From Coprovicinus avistercoris (lineage in GTDB: Bacteria; Actinomycetota; Coriobacteriia; Coriobacteriales; Atopobiaceae): DNA of 64,000 bases. This document shows, piece after piece, positions 1 through 9,227 of this stretch. The position numbers were made by a program, and so were the translations under genes. Position 1 is the stretch's first letter, and each line of letters starts with the position of its first letter. The notes under the pieces were generated by a model that saw only the letters and a list, made by a program, of their open reading frames with translations, was not told where the DNA came from and searched no databases. The stretch spans positions 62,001-126,000 of the forward strand of contig DVMQ01000014.1 in the NCBI GenBank assembly GCA_018714895.1, in the 5' to 3' direction.

Positions 1-954
1 GTAATGGACTACATTCGCGGGATTCCTATCTCCGATACCTCAGGTCTTGTTGCAGCTGGTTATGACCTTACTGAAATTGGTGAAAAACTGGTTGATAACT
101 ACGCGCATCAAGTGCTTGATGTTGGCTTTTTTCACGCTGATCCACATCCGGGCAACATTATTATTTCCGGTGGCAAAATTGCATTTATCGACTTGGGCAT
201 TATTGGGCGCTTGTCGTCACATAATCGTCTCGCGTTGCGCGACATTATGTACGCCGTAGCCGAGCATAATACTCCTTTGCTCAAGAGTGGTTTGCTGCGT
301 TTTGCAGCTAGTACCGATACTGGGGAGCTCGATCACGCTCAACTTTTATCGGATCTCGATCAAATATTGGATGACTATGGTAGCCAGGCACTCTCTGAGC
401 TTAATGTTGGTGGCTTTATTATGGCCATCATCACACTTGCACGGAGAAACGGCATAGAGCTGCCGGGGTCTATCACGATGTTTGCACGGAGTATGGTGAC
501 CCTCGAAGGTGTGCTGGACGAATTTATCCCAGAAGTTTCGATGATCGACATACTTGCTCAGCATGTAAGGGCTCATGAATCTTTTGCTGATGTTATTTCG
601 GAAGAAACCAATCGGACGGCATATGAGCTGCATGAAGCGTTGCACGGAGTGTTGGGTGCGGCGTCCGAGCTAAAGCTTGCCGCGCACATGTTAACGCGTG
701 GACAGCTGTCGGTTAATATGCGCCTCGCTGGCTCAGAAGATCCTATTTCTGATATGGCGCACGCTGCCGATCGCCTTACGATGGGCATAATAATTGCGGG
801 TCTTTTTATTGGATCCTCTGTGATCTACTACGCACGTATACAGCCAGTTATTTTAGGTGTGCCTGTCATTGGCTTTGTGGGCTATCTCATTGCCCTTTGG
901 CTTGGCCTTTGGATTGTCCGCGACATTATGCGTGAAGCGCGACGCAGACGTTAG
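1..954 (+). CDS. ABC1/UbiB/AarF family protein kinase-like, 3' part
   Basis: The gene enters from the left edge; frame 1 is open from base 1, so the true start lies upstream and about 316 C-terminal residues are seen. The segment holds the kinase-like core of the family: HADPHPGN (catalytic-loop equivalent) followed by IDLGIIG, the metal-binding DFG-like motif. Two hydrophobic segments near the C-terminus (GIIIAGLFIGSSVIYY, and one around the GFVGYLIALWLG stretch) give a membrane anchor, as in most bacterial members. Family members are atypical kinases or ATPases linked to isoprenoid-quinone or lipid metabolism; the substrate here is unknown. The stop codon overlaps the end of the convergent gene by four bases. 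Confidence 0.85.
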   Translation, partial: VMDYIRGIPISDTSGLVAAGYDLTEIGEKLVDNYAHQVLDVGFFHADPHPGNIIISGGKIAFIDLGIIGRLSSHNRLALRDIMYAVAEHNTPLLKSGLLRFAASTDTGELDHAQLLSDLDQILDDYGSQALSELNVGGFIMAIITLARRNGIELPGSITMFARSMVTLEGVLDEFIPEVSMIDILAQHVRAHESFADVISEETNRTAYELHEALHGVLGAASELKLAAHMLTRGQLSVNMRLAGSEDPISDMAHAADRLTMGIIIAGLFIGSSVIYYARIQPVILGVPVIGFVGYLIALWLGLWIVRDIMREARRRR

Positions 955-1955
955 CCAATAATGCGGTAGCCAACGGTTCCTACTCCACTAAAGCCAAGAG
1001 CATTGGCAACTGCAGGCTGTAAATCGATTTCACGACCACCAACAAATGGTCCGCGGTCATTTACTACTGCGGTACACGTACGACCGTTGTAGGTAATTTC
1101 AATGGTGGTTCCCAGAGGAACGGTCTTCATGGCAACACCCATTGATGTAGGAGTGACAATATCGCCTGATGCCGTGGTACCCCACAAAAAGCCATCGCCA
1201 ATGCCGTAGGTAGAAGCGCCGACATAAATCCAGTCACCAGATGTGTTGCCAGAGGGAGCGGAAGGCTGGGGCTCACTTACCTGAGGAGTATCGTTAGCCT
1301 GATCATTGGATTGGGGAGATTGCTGCGACTCTTGCTGTGATTGTTTCTGAGCCTCTTGCTGTGCTTTGTAGGCAGCCTCTGCAGCGGCCGCATTTTCAAG
1401 TGCTTTCTTACGGGCTGCTTCGGCGGCTTTTTCAGCTTCATCAGCAGCTTCGCGAGCCTGATCTGCTTTCTTCTCAACATCGGCACGCTGCTGCTCAAGA
1501 TCAGAACGAGTCTGTTTGAGTTCGTCTTGCATTTCTACAAGCTGTTCAATGTCATCAATGTTTGACTTGTTCATTGAGTCGAGATAGCCCGCCATCGTGA
1601 GGAATTCATTAAAGTCTTCAGCAGAAAGAAGGAGGGCGACGAGCCCGGGCTGACCCTGCTGCATCTTGTAGCTGGATCGTATTGCCTCAGCGCACTTTTC
1701 ACGATGCTCGGGTAATTGCTCTTCGATTTCGGTGATACGAGCTTCATTTTCTTCGATTTGCTCGTTGAGTTTGTCGAGCTCCTCCTGGGCGTTCTGATAT
1801 TCCTCGCCGGCAGAAATGGCAGCCTCTTCGAGCTGTTCCAGTTCATTATCATCCGCGAGTGCCAAGGAAGGCAGGGCATTTATCACCAAAGCAGCTTCCA
1901 GCACAAGGGTAGCAGCTAAGCGTAGTGGACTAAAGATTTGACCCTTAAGGCTCAT
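951..1955 (-). CDS. Secreted PcsB-like coiled coil with C-terminal RlpA (double-psi beta-barrel) domain
   Basis: About 334 residues. I place the start at 1955 because GGAGAG lies four bases upstream and the protein then opens with a clean signal peptide ending at a LALA/DD cleavage site; a start at 2003 has only a weak ribosome site. Next come a long charged coiled coil, a stretch resembling the PcsB/CwlO N-terminal region (LVALLLSAEDFNEFL), an Ala/Glu/Lys-rich helix, a Gln/Ser/Pro linker, and a final 95 residues matching RlpA-like barrels (TASGD, VPLGT, NDRGPFVGGREIDL). It is probably an exported septal or peptidoglycan-remodelling factor. PcsB and CwlO normally end in CHAP or NlpC/P60 peptidases; an RlpA-type barrel replaces that here. 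The enzymatic activity is unproven. Confidence 0.8.
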   Translation of the reverse strand: MSLKGQIFSPLRLAATLVLEAALVINALPSLALADDNELEQLEEAAISAGEEYQNAQEELDKLNEQIEENEARITEIEEQLPEHREKCAEAIRSSYKMQQGQPGLVALLLSAEDFNEFLTMAGYLDSMNKSNIDDIEQLVEMQDELKQTRSDLEQQRADVEKKADQAREAADEAEKAAEAARKKALENAAAAEAAYKAQQEAQKQSQQESQQSPQSNDQANDTPQVSEPQPSAPSGNTSGDWIYVGASTYGIGDGFLWGTTASGDIVTPTSMGVAMKTVPLGTTIEITYNGRTCTAVVNDRGPFVGGREIDLQPAVANALGFSGVGTVGYRIIG

Positions 1956-2127
1956 ATCTCTCCGCGTGTCGGGAACAGGGCGGCTGCAAGAGAGATATTT
2001 CATCTCTGCATTACAGCAATATAGATAAAAAGTATACCGATTTATTGAGCGCTACACCGGAATCACATTCGCTCTGCACACTCGCCGATCCCAAAGTGTC
2101 CAATATCTACGTTCATTCTTTGCAGAA

Positions 2128-2182
2128 TTGAATACATGCGCGCATTTAGGATATAAAACCTAAGTCAACTAATAGTAGGTTT
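2128..2182 (+). promoter_or_regulatory. htpG promoter with downstream inverted repeat
   Basis: TTGAAT at 2128-2133 and TATAAA at 2152-2157 are separated by 18 bases. Starting inside the -10, AAACCTA (2156-2162) and TAGGTTT (2176-2182) form a perfect 7-base inverted repeat with a 13-base spacer around the expected start of transcription. It could be an operator or a 5' UTR hairpin. I see no CIRCE element. Confidence 0.5.
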
Positions 2183-2210
2183 GTTCACAGAGGTATGGAG
2201 GCTATCCTAT

Positions 2211-4238
2211 ATGCATTCATTCAAAACTGAGAGCAAAAAGCTTCTCGACCTGATGATAAATTCCGTTTACACCAATAAAGAAATTTTTCTACGTGAGCTT
2301 ATCTCAAACGCCTCAGATGCAGAAGATAAGCTCTATTTAAGGAGCCTGACCGATCCAGATGTTGATTTAGGATCTGAGGAGCTCACTATTCGCATTACTC
2401 CGGATGCTCAGGCACACACACTTACCATTTCCGATAATGGCAGTGGTATGACTGCAGAGGATCTGGAACGTAATCTTGGCACTATTGCTCACTCTGACTC
2501 TGAAGAATTTAAAACAGCTAACTCTGATGCTCAAAACTCAGCAATCGATATCATTGGCCAGTTCGGCGTCGGCTTTTACTCAGCATTTATGGTTGCCAAA
2601 CATGTTCGTGTTGTTTCAAAAGCTTATGGTGATACCCAGGCCCATGCTTGGACCAGCGACGGTCTTGAAGGCTATGAGATTGAAGATGCTGAGCGTGAAG
2701 GCCATGGTACCGATGTTATTCTCACGCTTAAAGATGATGAAGAGTCAGGTGCTAACGGCGAAGGTGGAGAGCGCTATAGCCAGTATCTAGAGGAGTGGAC
2801 ACTCCGTGAGCTCGTGCGCCGTCATAGCAACTATGTGCATCATCCCATTCAGATGATGGTTACCAAGAGCCGTCAAAAGCCTAAGCCGGAAGATGCTGGC
2901 GACGACTACAAGCCAGAGTATGAAAGCTACCAGGAGCTCGAAACCATAAATTCCATGACACCAATCTGGAAAAAGCGCTCCTCAGAAATTGAGCAGAAGG
3001 ACTACGACGAGTTTTATAAGTCTACGTTCCATGATTTTGAGGACCCAGCACGCACCATTTCCTTCCATGCAGAAGGTGCTTTGGAATACGACGCTCTGGT
3101 CTTTATTCCCAGTCGTGCTCCATTTGATTTGTATAGCAGGGACTATGAAAAGGGCTTGGCGCTGTATTCCTCCAATGTGCTTATTCAGGAGAAGTGTGCC
3201 GATTTAGTACCGGATTACTACAACTTCGTGCGTGGCGTTGTTGCTTCACCTGATGTCACGCTAAATATTAGCCGCGAGACACTTCAGCAAAACCGTCAGC
3301 TGCATGCAATCGCCAACCGCGTAGAGAAGAAAATAACGGCCGAACTTGAAGATATGCGCGACAATGATCGCGAAGCATTTGAGAAATTCTTTGAGAACTT
3401 TGGCCGCGGTCTTAAATATGGCATCTATGCAAGCTATGGCATGAAGAAGGATGAGCTTGCCGATCTGTTGCTGTTCTGGAGTGCGCGTGAGCAGAAACTG
3501 CTTACCTTGCGTGAATATGTTGCTGCTATGCCTGCAGACCAGCATGCAATTTACTATGCTGCCGGTGATGACCGCGATCGTTTAGCAAAGATGCCTGTTG
3601 TGGAATCGGTACTTGCTAAAGGTTATGACGTTCTGCTCTGCACACAGGATGTTGATGAGTTTTGCTTCCAGGCAATGCGTGATTACACCGCAAAAGATCT
3701 GCCAAAGGTATATGAAGACGAGGCGGCTCGCGAAGCTGCCCAGAAGGCACAGGCCGATGGTGCTGAGCTCGAGCGTGAGGATCGTACCGTTGAGCTTCAC
3801 AACGTAACTTCTGGCGATCTTGACCTGGCAACTGATGAGGAAAAGAAGGCAGCAGAAGAGACAGCAAAAGCCAATGACGATCTGCTCAGCGCTTTGAAAG
3901 AAGCTCTTGGTGATAAGGTCGAAAAAGTTTCCATTTCTATCCGTCTTGCCGCTGATGGTGCTCCTGCGGTTATCACCTCCGAAGGTCCACTTTCCCTTGA
4001 AATGGAGCAGGTTCTGTCCGCTGGTCCTGAGAGTGGGGATGTTCCACGTGCCCAGCGTGTGCTTGAGATCAATGCTCAGCATCCTGTGTTTGAGAAGCTT
4101 CGCGCAGCAAAAGATGCCGACGATAGCGATAAAATCAATCTCTATGCAGCGCTTCTCTATGACCAAGCTCTGCTTGTTGAAGGTATGATGCCAGAAGATC
4201 CTGTGGCATTTGCCTCAAAAGTGTGTGAGCTTATGTAA
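2211..4238 (+). CDS. htpG: Molecular chaperone HtpG (Hsp90)
   Basis: 675 residues from the ATG at 2211, chosen because GGAGG sits nine bases upstream; a TTG at 2181 would add ten residues without support. The N-terminal GHKL ATPase shows ELISNASDA, DNGSGMT and GQFGVGFYSAFMVA, followed by the middle domain and a C-terminal dimerization region, at roughly E. coli HtpG length. It is a cytosolic ATP-driven chaperone for late folding and stress. The canonical DAIDKL helix reads DAEDKL, a small departure. It is transcribed singly from its own promoter, back to back with the secreted coiled-coil gene. Confidence 0.95.
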   Translation: MHSFKTESKKLLDLMINSVYTNKEIFLRELISNASDAEDKLYLRSLTDPDVDLGSEELTIRITPDAQAHTLTISDNGSGMTAEDLERNLGTIAHSDSEEFKTANSDAQNSAIDIIGQFGVGFYSAFMVAKHVRVVSKAYGDTQAHAWTSDGLEGYEIEDAEREGHGTDVILTLKDDEESGANGEGGERYSQYLEEWTLRELVRRHSNYVHHPIQMMVTKSRQKPKPEDAGDDYKPEYESYQELETINSMTPIWKKRSSEIEQKDYDEFYKSTFHDFEDPARTISFHAEGALEYDALVFIPSRAPFDLYSRDYEKGLALYSSNVLIQEKCADLVPDYYNFVRGVVASPDVTLNISRETLQQNRQLHAIANRVEKKITAELEDMRDNDREAFEKFFENFGRGLKYGIYASYGMKKDELADLLLFWSAREQKLLTLREYVAAMPADQHAIYYAAGDDRDRLAKMPVVESVLAKGYDVLLCTQDVDEFCFQAMRDYTAKDLPKVYEDEAAREAAQKAQADGAELEREDRTVELHNVTSGDLDLATDEEKKAAEETAKANDDLLSALKEALGDKVEKVSISIRLAADGAPAVITSEGPLSLEMEQVLSAGPESGDVPRAQRVLEINAQHPVFEKLRAAKDADDSDKINLYAALLYDQALLVEGMMPEDPVAFASKVCELM

Positions 4239-4284
4239 GTGCTGCTTGTCAGAATCATGATGTTGCCTGAAGGAGGGTTCTTAC

Positions 4285-5190
4285 ATGAATAACCCCATAC
4301 GGGCACTGAATGATCTTTTTGATGCCGCCCTCAATCCGATGCGTGCTTGCGAAGCAGGTATCGCGCCCGAGGGCGGCGATTTATGTCGCGATGAGGGGTC
4401 TGTATACTGGTTTGAAACTTGTCGATCAAGTGTGTCGATAGTTGCCTCTGATGGCTGTGAGCTTCTTGGCTGGTTTCTCGACCAGTGGAATGGACGACAC
4501 GATTACCTCATTGCCTGTCATGGCTATACGGGACGCCCTTCAGATATGGCAAGTTTTGCCCGACATGCATTTGAGCAGGGTTTTAAGGTGCTGTTGCCAG
4601 CAGCCCGTGGACATGAGCGCAATGTTGGAACGGGATATATTCAGATGGGCTGGCAAGATAGTGCCGATCTGCTCATTTGGATTCAGATGATTCATGAGCT
4701 CGATCCAGAAGCCCGTATTGTACTGGCGGGCGTTTCAATGGGTGGCGCGGAAGTAATGATGGCGTGTGGGCGTCCGCTTCCTCCATATGTTTTCTGTGCG
4801 ATTGAAGATTGCGGTTATACCAGCGTATGGGATGAATTGCGATATCTTTCTCAATCCGTGTTAGGAGATAAGGCTAAAGGATTGGTGGGAACTGGAGTTC
4901 TCGCGGCGTGCGATGCGGTTGTAAAAACTCGAGCTGGATTTGGTCTTCGTGAAGCCTCTGCTGTTCGCCAGCTTCGTCACGCTCGCATTCCCATACTATT
5001 TATCCACGGAACCGAGGATACGTTTGTGCCCTTCTCTATGCTTGATGAGGTATTTCAGGCATGTCAGAGCAGTCAGAAAGAACGTCTTGCTGTTGAAGGT
5101 GCTGCACATGCACAATCGGTGCTTGTTAATCCAGATGTCTATTGGGGAACAATTGATGCATTTATTGCTCGGCATCTTGGGAATGAGTAG
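4285..5190 (+). CDS. Alpha/beta hydrolase (S9/acyl-hydrolase type)
   Basis: 301 residues, start supported by GAAGGAGGG. The fold is shown by the oxyanion region HGYTGR, nucleophile elbow GVSMGG (Ser-151), IHGTEDTFVP (Asp-245 as acid) and GAAHAQ (His-275), a complete triad. There is no signal peptide, so it is cytoplasmic. It resembles the family annotated as alpha/beta hydrolase or acyl-CoA thioester/dienelactone-type hydrolases; the substrate cannot be read from sequence. It lies 46 bases after htpG and 22 bases before a flavoprotein gene with the same orientation, so it may be co-transcribed. Confidence 0.8.
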   Translation: MNNPIRALNDLFDAALNPMRACEAGIAPEGGDLCRDEGSVYWFETCRSSVSIVASDGCELLGWFLDQWNGRHDYLIACHGYTGRPSDMASFARHAFEQGFKVLLPAARGHERNVGTGYIQMGWQDSADLLIWIQMIHELDPEARIVLAGVSMGGAEVMMACGRPLPPYVFCAIEDCGYTSVWDELRYLSQSVLGDKAKGLVGTGVLAACDAVVKTRAGFGLREASAVRQLRHARIPILFIHGTEDTFVPFSMLDEVFQACQSSQKERLAVEGAAHAQSVLVNPDVYWGTIDAFIARHLGNE

Positions 5191-5212
5191 GTAGAAGGAA
5201 AGAAGGCTTCCT

Positions 5213-5848
5213 ATGAAAGTGTTGCTTGTAAATGGTAGTCCCCATCGCAATGGTTGCATTGCGCGAGCCCTTGAAGAAATTGTTACCGTTTTGAAAGAAG
5301 AGAATATTGAGGCGGAGCAGTTTTGGATTGGTGGTCGTCCCGTGGGAGGCTGTGTAGATTGCCACGCCTGTGATAAGCTGGGAAAATGCGTTTATAACGA
5401 TGTGGTGAATGAATTTAGGGAGCTTGCGCAGTCTACAGATGGCTTTGTGTTTGGAGCGCCGGTTCATTATGCCCATGCTGCTGCATCACTTTTAGGCTTT
5501 ATGGATCGGCTGTTTTATTCAGACGGAAGAGCTGGCACTCAAAGCATATTCAAAGGCAAGCCTGCGGCTGCAGTGGCAAGTGCCCGACGTGCCGGGACAA
5601 CTGCAGCGCTCGATGATATTCAAAAGTTCTTTACGATTTCCCAAATGCCGATCGTAAGCTCGAGATACTGGAATATGGTGCACGGCAATACCGCCGAAGA
5701 AGTAGAGCAGGATGCAGAGGGGCTTTGGACAATGCGTCAACTTGGACGCAATATGGCGTGGATGCTTCGCTCAATAGAAGCTGGCCGCAACGCTGGGGTT
5801 GCAGAACCAAAGCAAGAGTGCGGGGAGTCGACGAATTTTATCCGATAG
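5213..5848 (+). CDS. Flavodoxin-fold NAD(P)H-dependent oxidoreductase with Cys cluster
   Basis: 211 residues. The N-terminus VLLVNGSPHRNG is the FMN phosphate loop of the NADPH-dependent FMN reductase/iron-sulfur flavoprotein family. Cys-47, Cys-50, Cys-53 and Cys-59 (C-x2-C-x2-C-x5-C) resemble the cluster-binding loop of iron-sulfur flavoproteins, suggesting a 4Fe-4S or zinc site, though many homologues use these Cys without a proven cluster. FGAPVHYAHAA is the second flavin-contact loop. It is probably an anaerobe redox enzyme; electron partner and substrate are unknown. The C-terminal 40 residues are poorly conserved-looking. Confidence 0.8.
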   Translation: MKVLLVNGSPHRNGCIARALEEIVTVLKEENIEAEQFWIGGRPVGGCVDCHACDKLGKCVYNDVVNEFRELAQSTDGFVFGAPVHYAHAAASLLGFMDRLFYSDGRAGTQSIFKGKPAAAVASARRAGTTAALDDIQKFFTISQMPIVSSRYWNMVHGNTAEEVEQDAEGLWTMRQLGRNMAWMLRSIEAGRNAGVAEPKQECGESTNFIR

Positions 5849-5896
5849 TGCTGCCTGATCCCTCTATCATTTGGGCATATAAAGTCAGCCGGTTCT

Positions 5897-5935
5897 ACAA
5901 ACTGTCCGAGACAGCTGGTGTTTCGGACAGTTTGT
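5897..5935. terminator. 13-bp inverted repeat between convergent genes, terminator-like
   Basis: Bases 5897-5909 and 5923-5935 are perfect reverse complements (13 bp, 13-base loop). It sits between the converging flavoprotein and corA genes, so a bidirectional terminator is most likely, though only a short T/A stretch follows. A second, mutually exclusive small hairpin (CTGTC-CGA-GACAG) lies within the left arm and loop. Confidence 0.55.
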
Positions 5936-5991
5936 TTATATAAAGCAGGTTGAAAACTCTCTTTTCAATTGGGATGGCTTTGACTTAAACA

Positions 5992-6963
5992 CTACCCCCA
6001 GAGTCCCTTGCGTTTAAAGATAAGCGCTGCAATGAGACAGGCGGCTATGGTTATGACCGTGGGGAAGATCCACGAATCCGCAAATGGCGCGCCTGCAAAC
6101 GGTAGATTGACATTCATGCCAAAGAATCCAAATACAATATTGGGAATTGCCATCACGATGGTGAGTACCGTAAGTACCTTCATGACAATGTTCAAATTGT
6201 TTGAAATAACGCTGGCATAGGCGTCCATTGTGCCGGAAAGAATGTTGCTATAGATATTGCACATTTCTTGTGCCTGATGAACCTCAATCATCACGTCTTC
6301 CATGAGGTCAGCATCGTCTTCATACAGAGAAATAAGATGGCCATGCATGATCTTATTCAGCGTCACTTCTGCTGATTTGAGTGAGGTTGAGAAAAAGACC
6401 AAAGACTTCTCAAGAGAAAGCATCTGGAGAAGCTCTTCATTTCTCATAGAGCCATAAAGGTTCTGCTCGGTTTTGCTGGAGAGACGATCAATGTGACGTA
6501 GATGGATCAGGTAGCTCTGTGAAATTCTCAACAGCATAAGGAGAAGAAAACGCGTCCGCAAACGGGTGTTGAGCTGTCGTACACGACCCTCAGCCATATC
6601 CTGGACGATAGGGCATTCCTGAAGCGTTACGGTAACGATGATTCCGCTTTGAGGGATAAATACGACCGAGATAGGAAGGGTTATGTACTGCAGTCGTGTG
6701 GAATTGCCGTCTTTGTCGGCGTCTTCATGCGTGGGGTAGTCAACGATAACAAGTGTTTGATTGGCATCCTCGTCGAAGTCGATGTGTGAGGTTTCCTCTT
6801 CGTCAAGTGCGGCGCGTACAAACTCAGGGAGAACACCGATTTCCTGCTCAAGCCAGATGCTCTCCTCTGGTGTGGGGTCTACAACGCTGATCCATGTTCC
6901 AGGTTCAGGGGATGCCACCTGTACTGTCTTGTTATCGTCGCCTGTCTTGTAGCACGTAATCAT
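5992..6963 (-). CDS. corA: CorA family divalent cation channel
   Basis: 323 residues, start set by AAAGGGGG just upstream. A long soluble, mostly helical N-terminal region is followed by two C-terminal membrane helices; the signature GMN (about residues 282-284, in FFGMNVNLPF) lies between them and the chain ends with the basic IFKRKGLWG. This is the layout of pentameric CorA Mg2+/Co2+ (or Zn2+) channels in the plasma membrane. Monocistronic, facing away from the ABC exporter operon, with no visible Mg2+ riboswitch in the short upstream region. Confidence 0.93.
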   Translation of the reverse strand: MITCYKTGDDNKTVQVASPEPGTWISVVDPTPEESIWLEQEIGVLPEFVRAALDEEETSHIDFDEDANQTLVIVDYPTHEDADKDGNSTRLQYITLPISVVFIPQSGIIVTVTLQECPIVQDMAEGRVRQLNTRLRTRFLLLMLLRISQSYLIHLRHIDRLSSKTEQNLYGSMRNEELLQMLSLEKSLVFFSTSLKSAEVTLNKIMHGHLISLYEDDADLMEDVMIEVHQAQEMCNIYSNILSGTMDAYASVISNNLNIVMKVLTVLTIVMAIPNIVFGFFGMNVNLPFAGAPFADSWIFPTVITIAACLIAALIFKRKGLWG

Positions 6964-7154
6964 GATTCCCCCTTTCGTGTTTTTACAACCCTAGTGGTGT
7001 TAAAGCCATGGGCAACCTTACCTCACTTGAGAGCATTTTGGGACATTCCGTACAAACTCATAAAAAAGTTCAGGCACTTTACGCTGAGTTGTTAGTTTCA
7101 ATATTGATGTAGATGCGGAGCTTTGTGGGGGCTTGTCAGCGTATTTATTCATGA

Positions 7155-7185
7155 AGAAGGCCTTAGGTTTTGCCTAAGGCCTTCT
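7155..7185 (-). terminator. Terminator of the MarR-ABC exporter operon
   Basis: A perfect 13-bp stem with a 5-base loop 24 bases beyond the stop of the exporter gene on the minus strand. The T tract is short, so termination strength is uncertain. Confidence 0.65.
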
Positions 7186-7208
7186 GAAAACCGCTTTATT
7201 AAGAGCAC

Positions 7209-9227
7209 CTATTCGAGCTCAAATGCACCGGTATAAAGCTGGTAGTACACACCATGCTTAGCGATAAGCTCGTCATGGCTACCGCGCTCAATAATACGAC
7301 CATGGTCAAGAACAATAATGGCATCTGAGTTGCGAACCGTTGAGAGACGGTGCGCAATTACAAATGTTGTACGGCCTGCCATGAGGGCATCCATACCGCG
7401 CTGGACAATTGCTTCAGTGCGCGTATCGATTGAAGAGGTAGCCTCATCCAAAATCATGACGGGCGGGTCTGCTACGGCAGCACGAGAAATCGAGAGCAGC
7501 TGGCGTTGGCCCTGAGAAAGGTTAGAGCCATTATCGGTCAGCATGGTGTGATAACCCTCGGGCAAACGCTTGATAAAGCCGTCTGCACCGGCAAGGCGAG
7601 CTGCAGCGATGCACTCTTCATCGGTTGCGTCGAGTCGGCCAAAACGAATGTTATCCATAACGGTGCCAGTAAACAGGTTTACATCCTGAAGTACCATGCC
7701 TAAAGAACGACGCAGGTCATCTTTCTTAATCTTGTTGATGTTAATGCCGTCATAGCGGATCTTGCCATCAGCGATATCGTAGAAGCGGTTAATAAGATTG
7801 GTAATGGTGGTTTTGCCTGCACCTGTCGCGCCAACAAAGGCAATCTTCTGACCAGGCTCAGCCCACACGCTTACGTCATGAAGAACGGTATGGCCAGGTT
7901 TATAGCCGAAATCTACGTGATTAAGGCGGACATCACCCATGAGCGGTACAAGTTCCGTACCACCTTCGTGGTGAGGCCACTTCCAGGCCCACTGACCAGA
8001 CATTTTGTCATCAGTTTCTACAAGCTCACCATTGACATATTTGGTGTTGACGAGAGTGACGTATCCCTCATCGTGCTCAGGCTGTTCATCCATAAGCTCG
8101 AAGATACGTTCAGCACCTGCAAGACCCATAACAACAGAGTTGATCTGTTGAGAGATCTGGCCAATCTGCCCGGCAAACTGCTTGGTCATGTTCAGGAACG
8201 GTACCGTGACGGCAATGGAAAATGCGAGACCAGAAACCGACAGGTTCGGAATGTTTGCTTCGATGAAGATACCACCAACAAGGGCCACGATAACGTACAT
8301 TAGGTTACCGAGGTTCATGAGGATTGGGCCGAGGGTGTTGGTGTACATGTTGGCGTCTCGAGAAGCACGGAAAAGTGCTTCATTGCGTACATCAAAGTCT
8401 TCCTGAGCCGCCTGCTCGTGGCAGAAGACTTTAACGACACGCTGGCCGTTCATAATCTCTTCGACATGGCCTTCTACGATACCAATTTCACGCTGCTGAG
8501 CTACAAAGTTACGAGCAGAACGAGAACCGAGCACCTTGGTCATGTACGCCATGAACAACACGCCGCAAACAACTACCAAAGCAAGCCAGACGCTGTAATA
8601 CACCATAACGCATACAACAGAAATACAGGTCACGATAGTAAGCGTAATGTTGGGAAGCGACTGACCAATCATCTGACGAAGAGCATCAATGTCATTGGTG
8701 TAGTGCGACATGATATCGCCACGTTGGTGCTGGTCGAAGAAGCTGATGGGCAGATCCTGCATATGGTCGAAAAGCTTCTCACGGAACTTCTCAAGCGATC
8801 CCTGTGTAATTACGGCCATGGCACGTGTATAGGTGAAGTTTAAGATAAGCGACACCACATAAATGCCAATCAGCGAGACTACGAGGGGTTCAACGCGCTG
8901 AGCTGCGCTTACCCAGTCGCCTGACTGCCAGGTGTCGGTCACAATTTCAAGGGTGCGCTGCATAAAGGTTGCAGGAAGCGATGACAGAATTGCAGAAATT
9001 ACAATGCAGATAAGAACCATCGGTAGCAGACGCGGATAGAAAGAGAAGAGCGTTTTGATCAAGCGTCCGAGCGTCTTGGTGCGCACGCCCGTTTTCTTGG
9101 GGGCAGGGGGCACCTGGCGCTTTGCGACATTTTGACGTGTATCCTCTGGCTCTGGGGCTTTTGGTCTATTGACGCCAAACGTGTTCTTAAATGTCTCGTT
9201 TACAGAGTTATTGACATTATTGCTCAT
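7209..9227 (-). CDS. ABC exporter half-transporter, subunit 2 of a heterodimer
   Basis: 672 residues from the ATG at 9227 (GGGGG eight bases upstream; a GTG at 9236 is possible but too close). A Pro/Lys-rich cytosolic N-terminus is followed by a six-helix exporter membrane domain and a nucleotide-binding domain with Walker A GATGAGKTT (about 466-474), an altered signature LSQGQ, and Walker B VMILDEAT with the catalytic Glu intact. About 50 extra residues, rich in Trp and acidic residues, lie between the two domains (around 395-440). Start overlaps the stop of the partner gene. Together they match heterodimeric multidrug exporters; the exported compound is unknown. Confidence 0.9.
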   Translation of the reverse strand: MSNNVNNSVNETFKNTFGVNRPKAPEPEDTRQNVAKRQVPPAPKKTGVRTKTLGRLIKTLFSFYPRLLPMVLICIVISAILSSLPATFMQRTLEIVTDTWQSGDWVSAAQRVEPLVVSLIGIYVVSLILNFTYTRAMAVITQGSLEKFREKLFDHMQDLPISFFDQHQRGDIMSHYTNDIDALRQMIGQSLPNITLTIVTCISVVCVMVYYSVWLALVVVCGVLFMAYMTKVLGSRSARNFVAQQREIGIVEGHVEEIMNGQRVVKVFCHEQAAQEDFDVRNEALFRASRDANMYTNTLGPILMNLGNLMYVIVALVGGIFIEANIPNLSVSGLAFSIAVTVPFLNMTKQFAGQIGQISQQINSVVMGLAGAERIFELMDEQPEHDEGYVTLVNTKYVNGELVETDDKMSGQWAWKWPHHEGGTELVPLMGDVRLNHVDFGYKPGHTVLHDVSVWAEPGQKIAFVGATGAGKTTITNLINRFYDIADGKIRYDGININKIKKDDLRRSLGMVLQDVNLFTGTVMDNIRFGRLDATDEECIAAARLAGADGFIKRLPEGYHTMLTDNGSNLSQGQRQLLSISRAAVADPPVMILDEATSSIDTRTEAIVQRGMDALMAGRTTFVIAHRLSTVRNSDAIIVLDHGRIIERGSHDELIAKHGVYYQLYTGAFELE

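Noticed and set aside
2040..2110. CIRCE or HAIR-type heat-shock operator before htpG
   Set aside because: TTGAGCGCT and GAGTGC-like pieces do not form the required spaced inverted repeat.
3582..4166. 194-codon frame opposite htpG
   Set aside because: Shadow frame within a well-supported chaperone gene.
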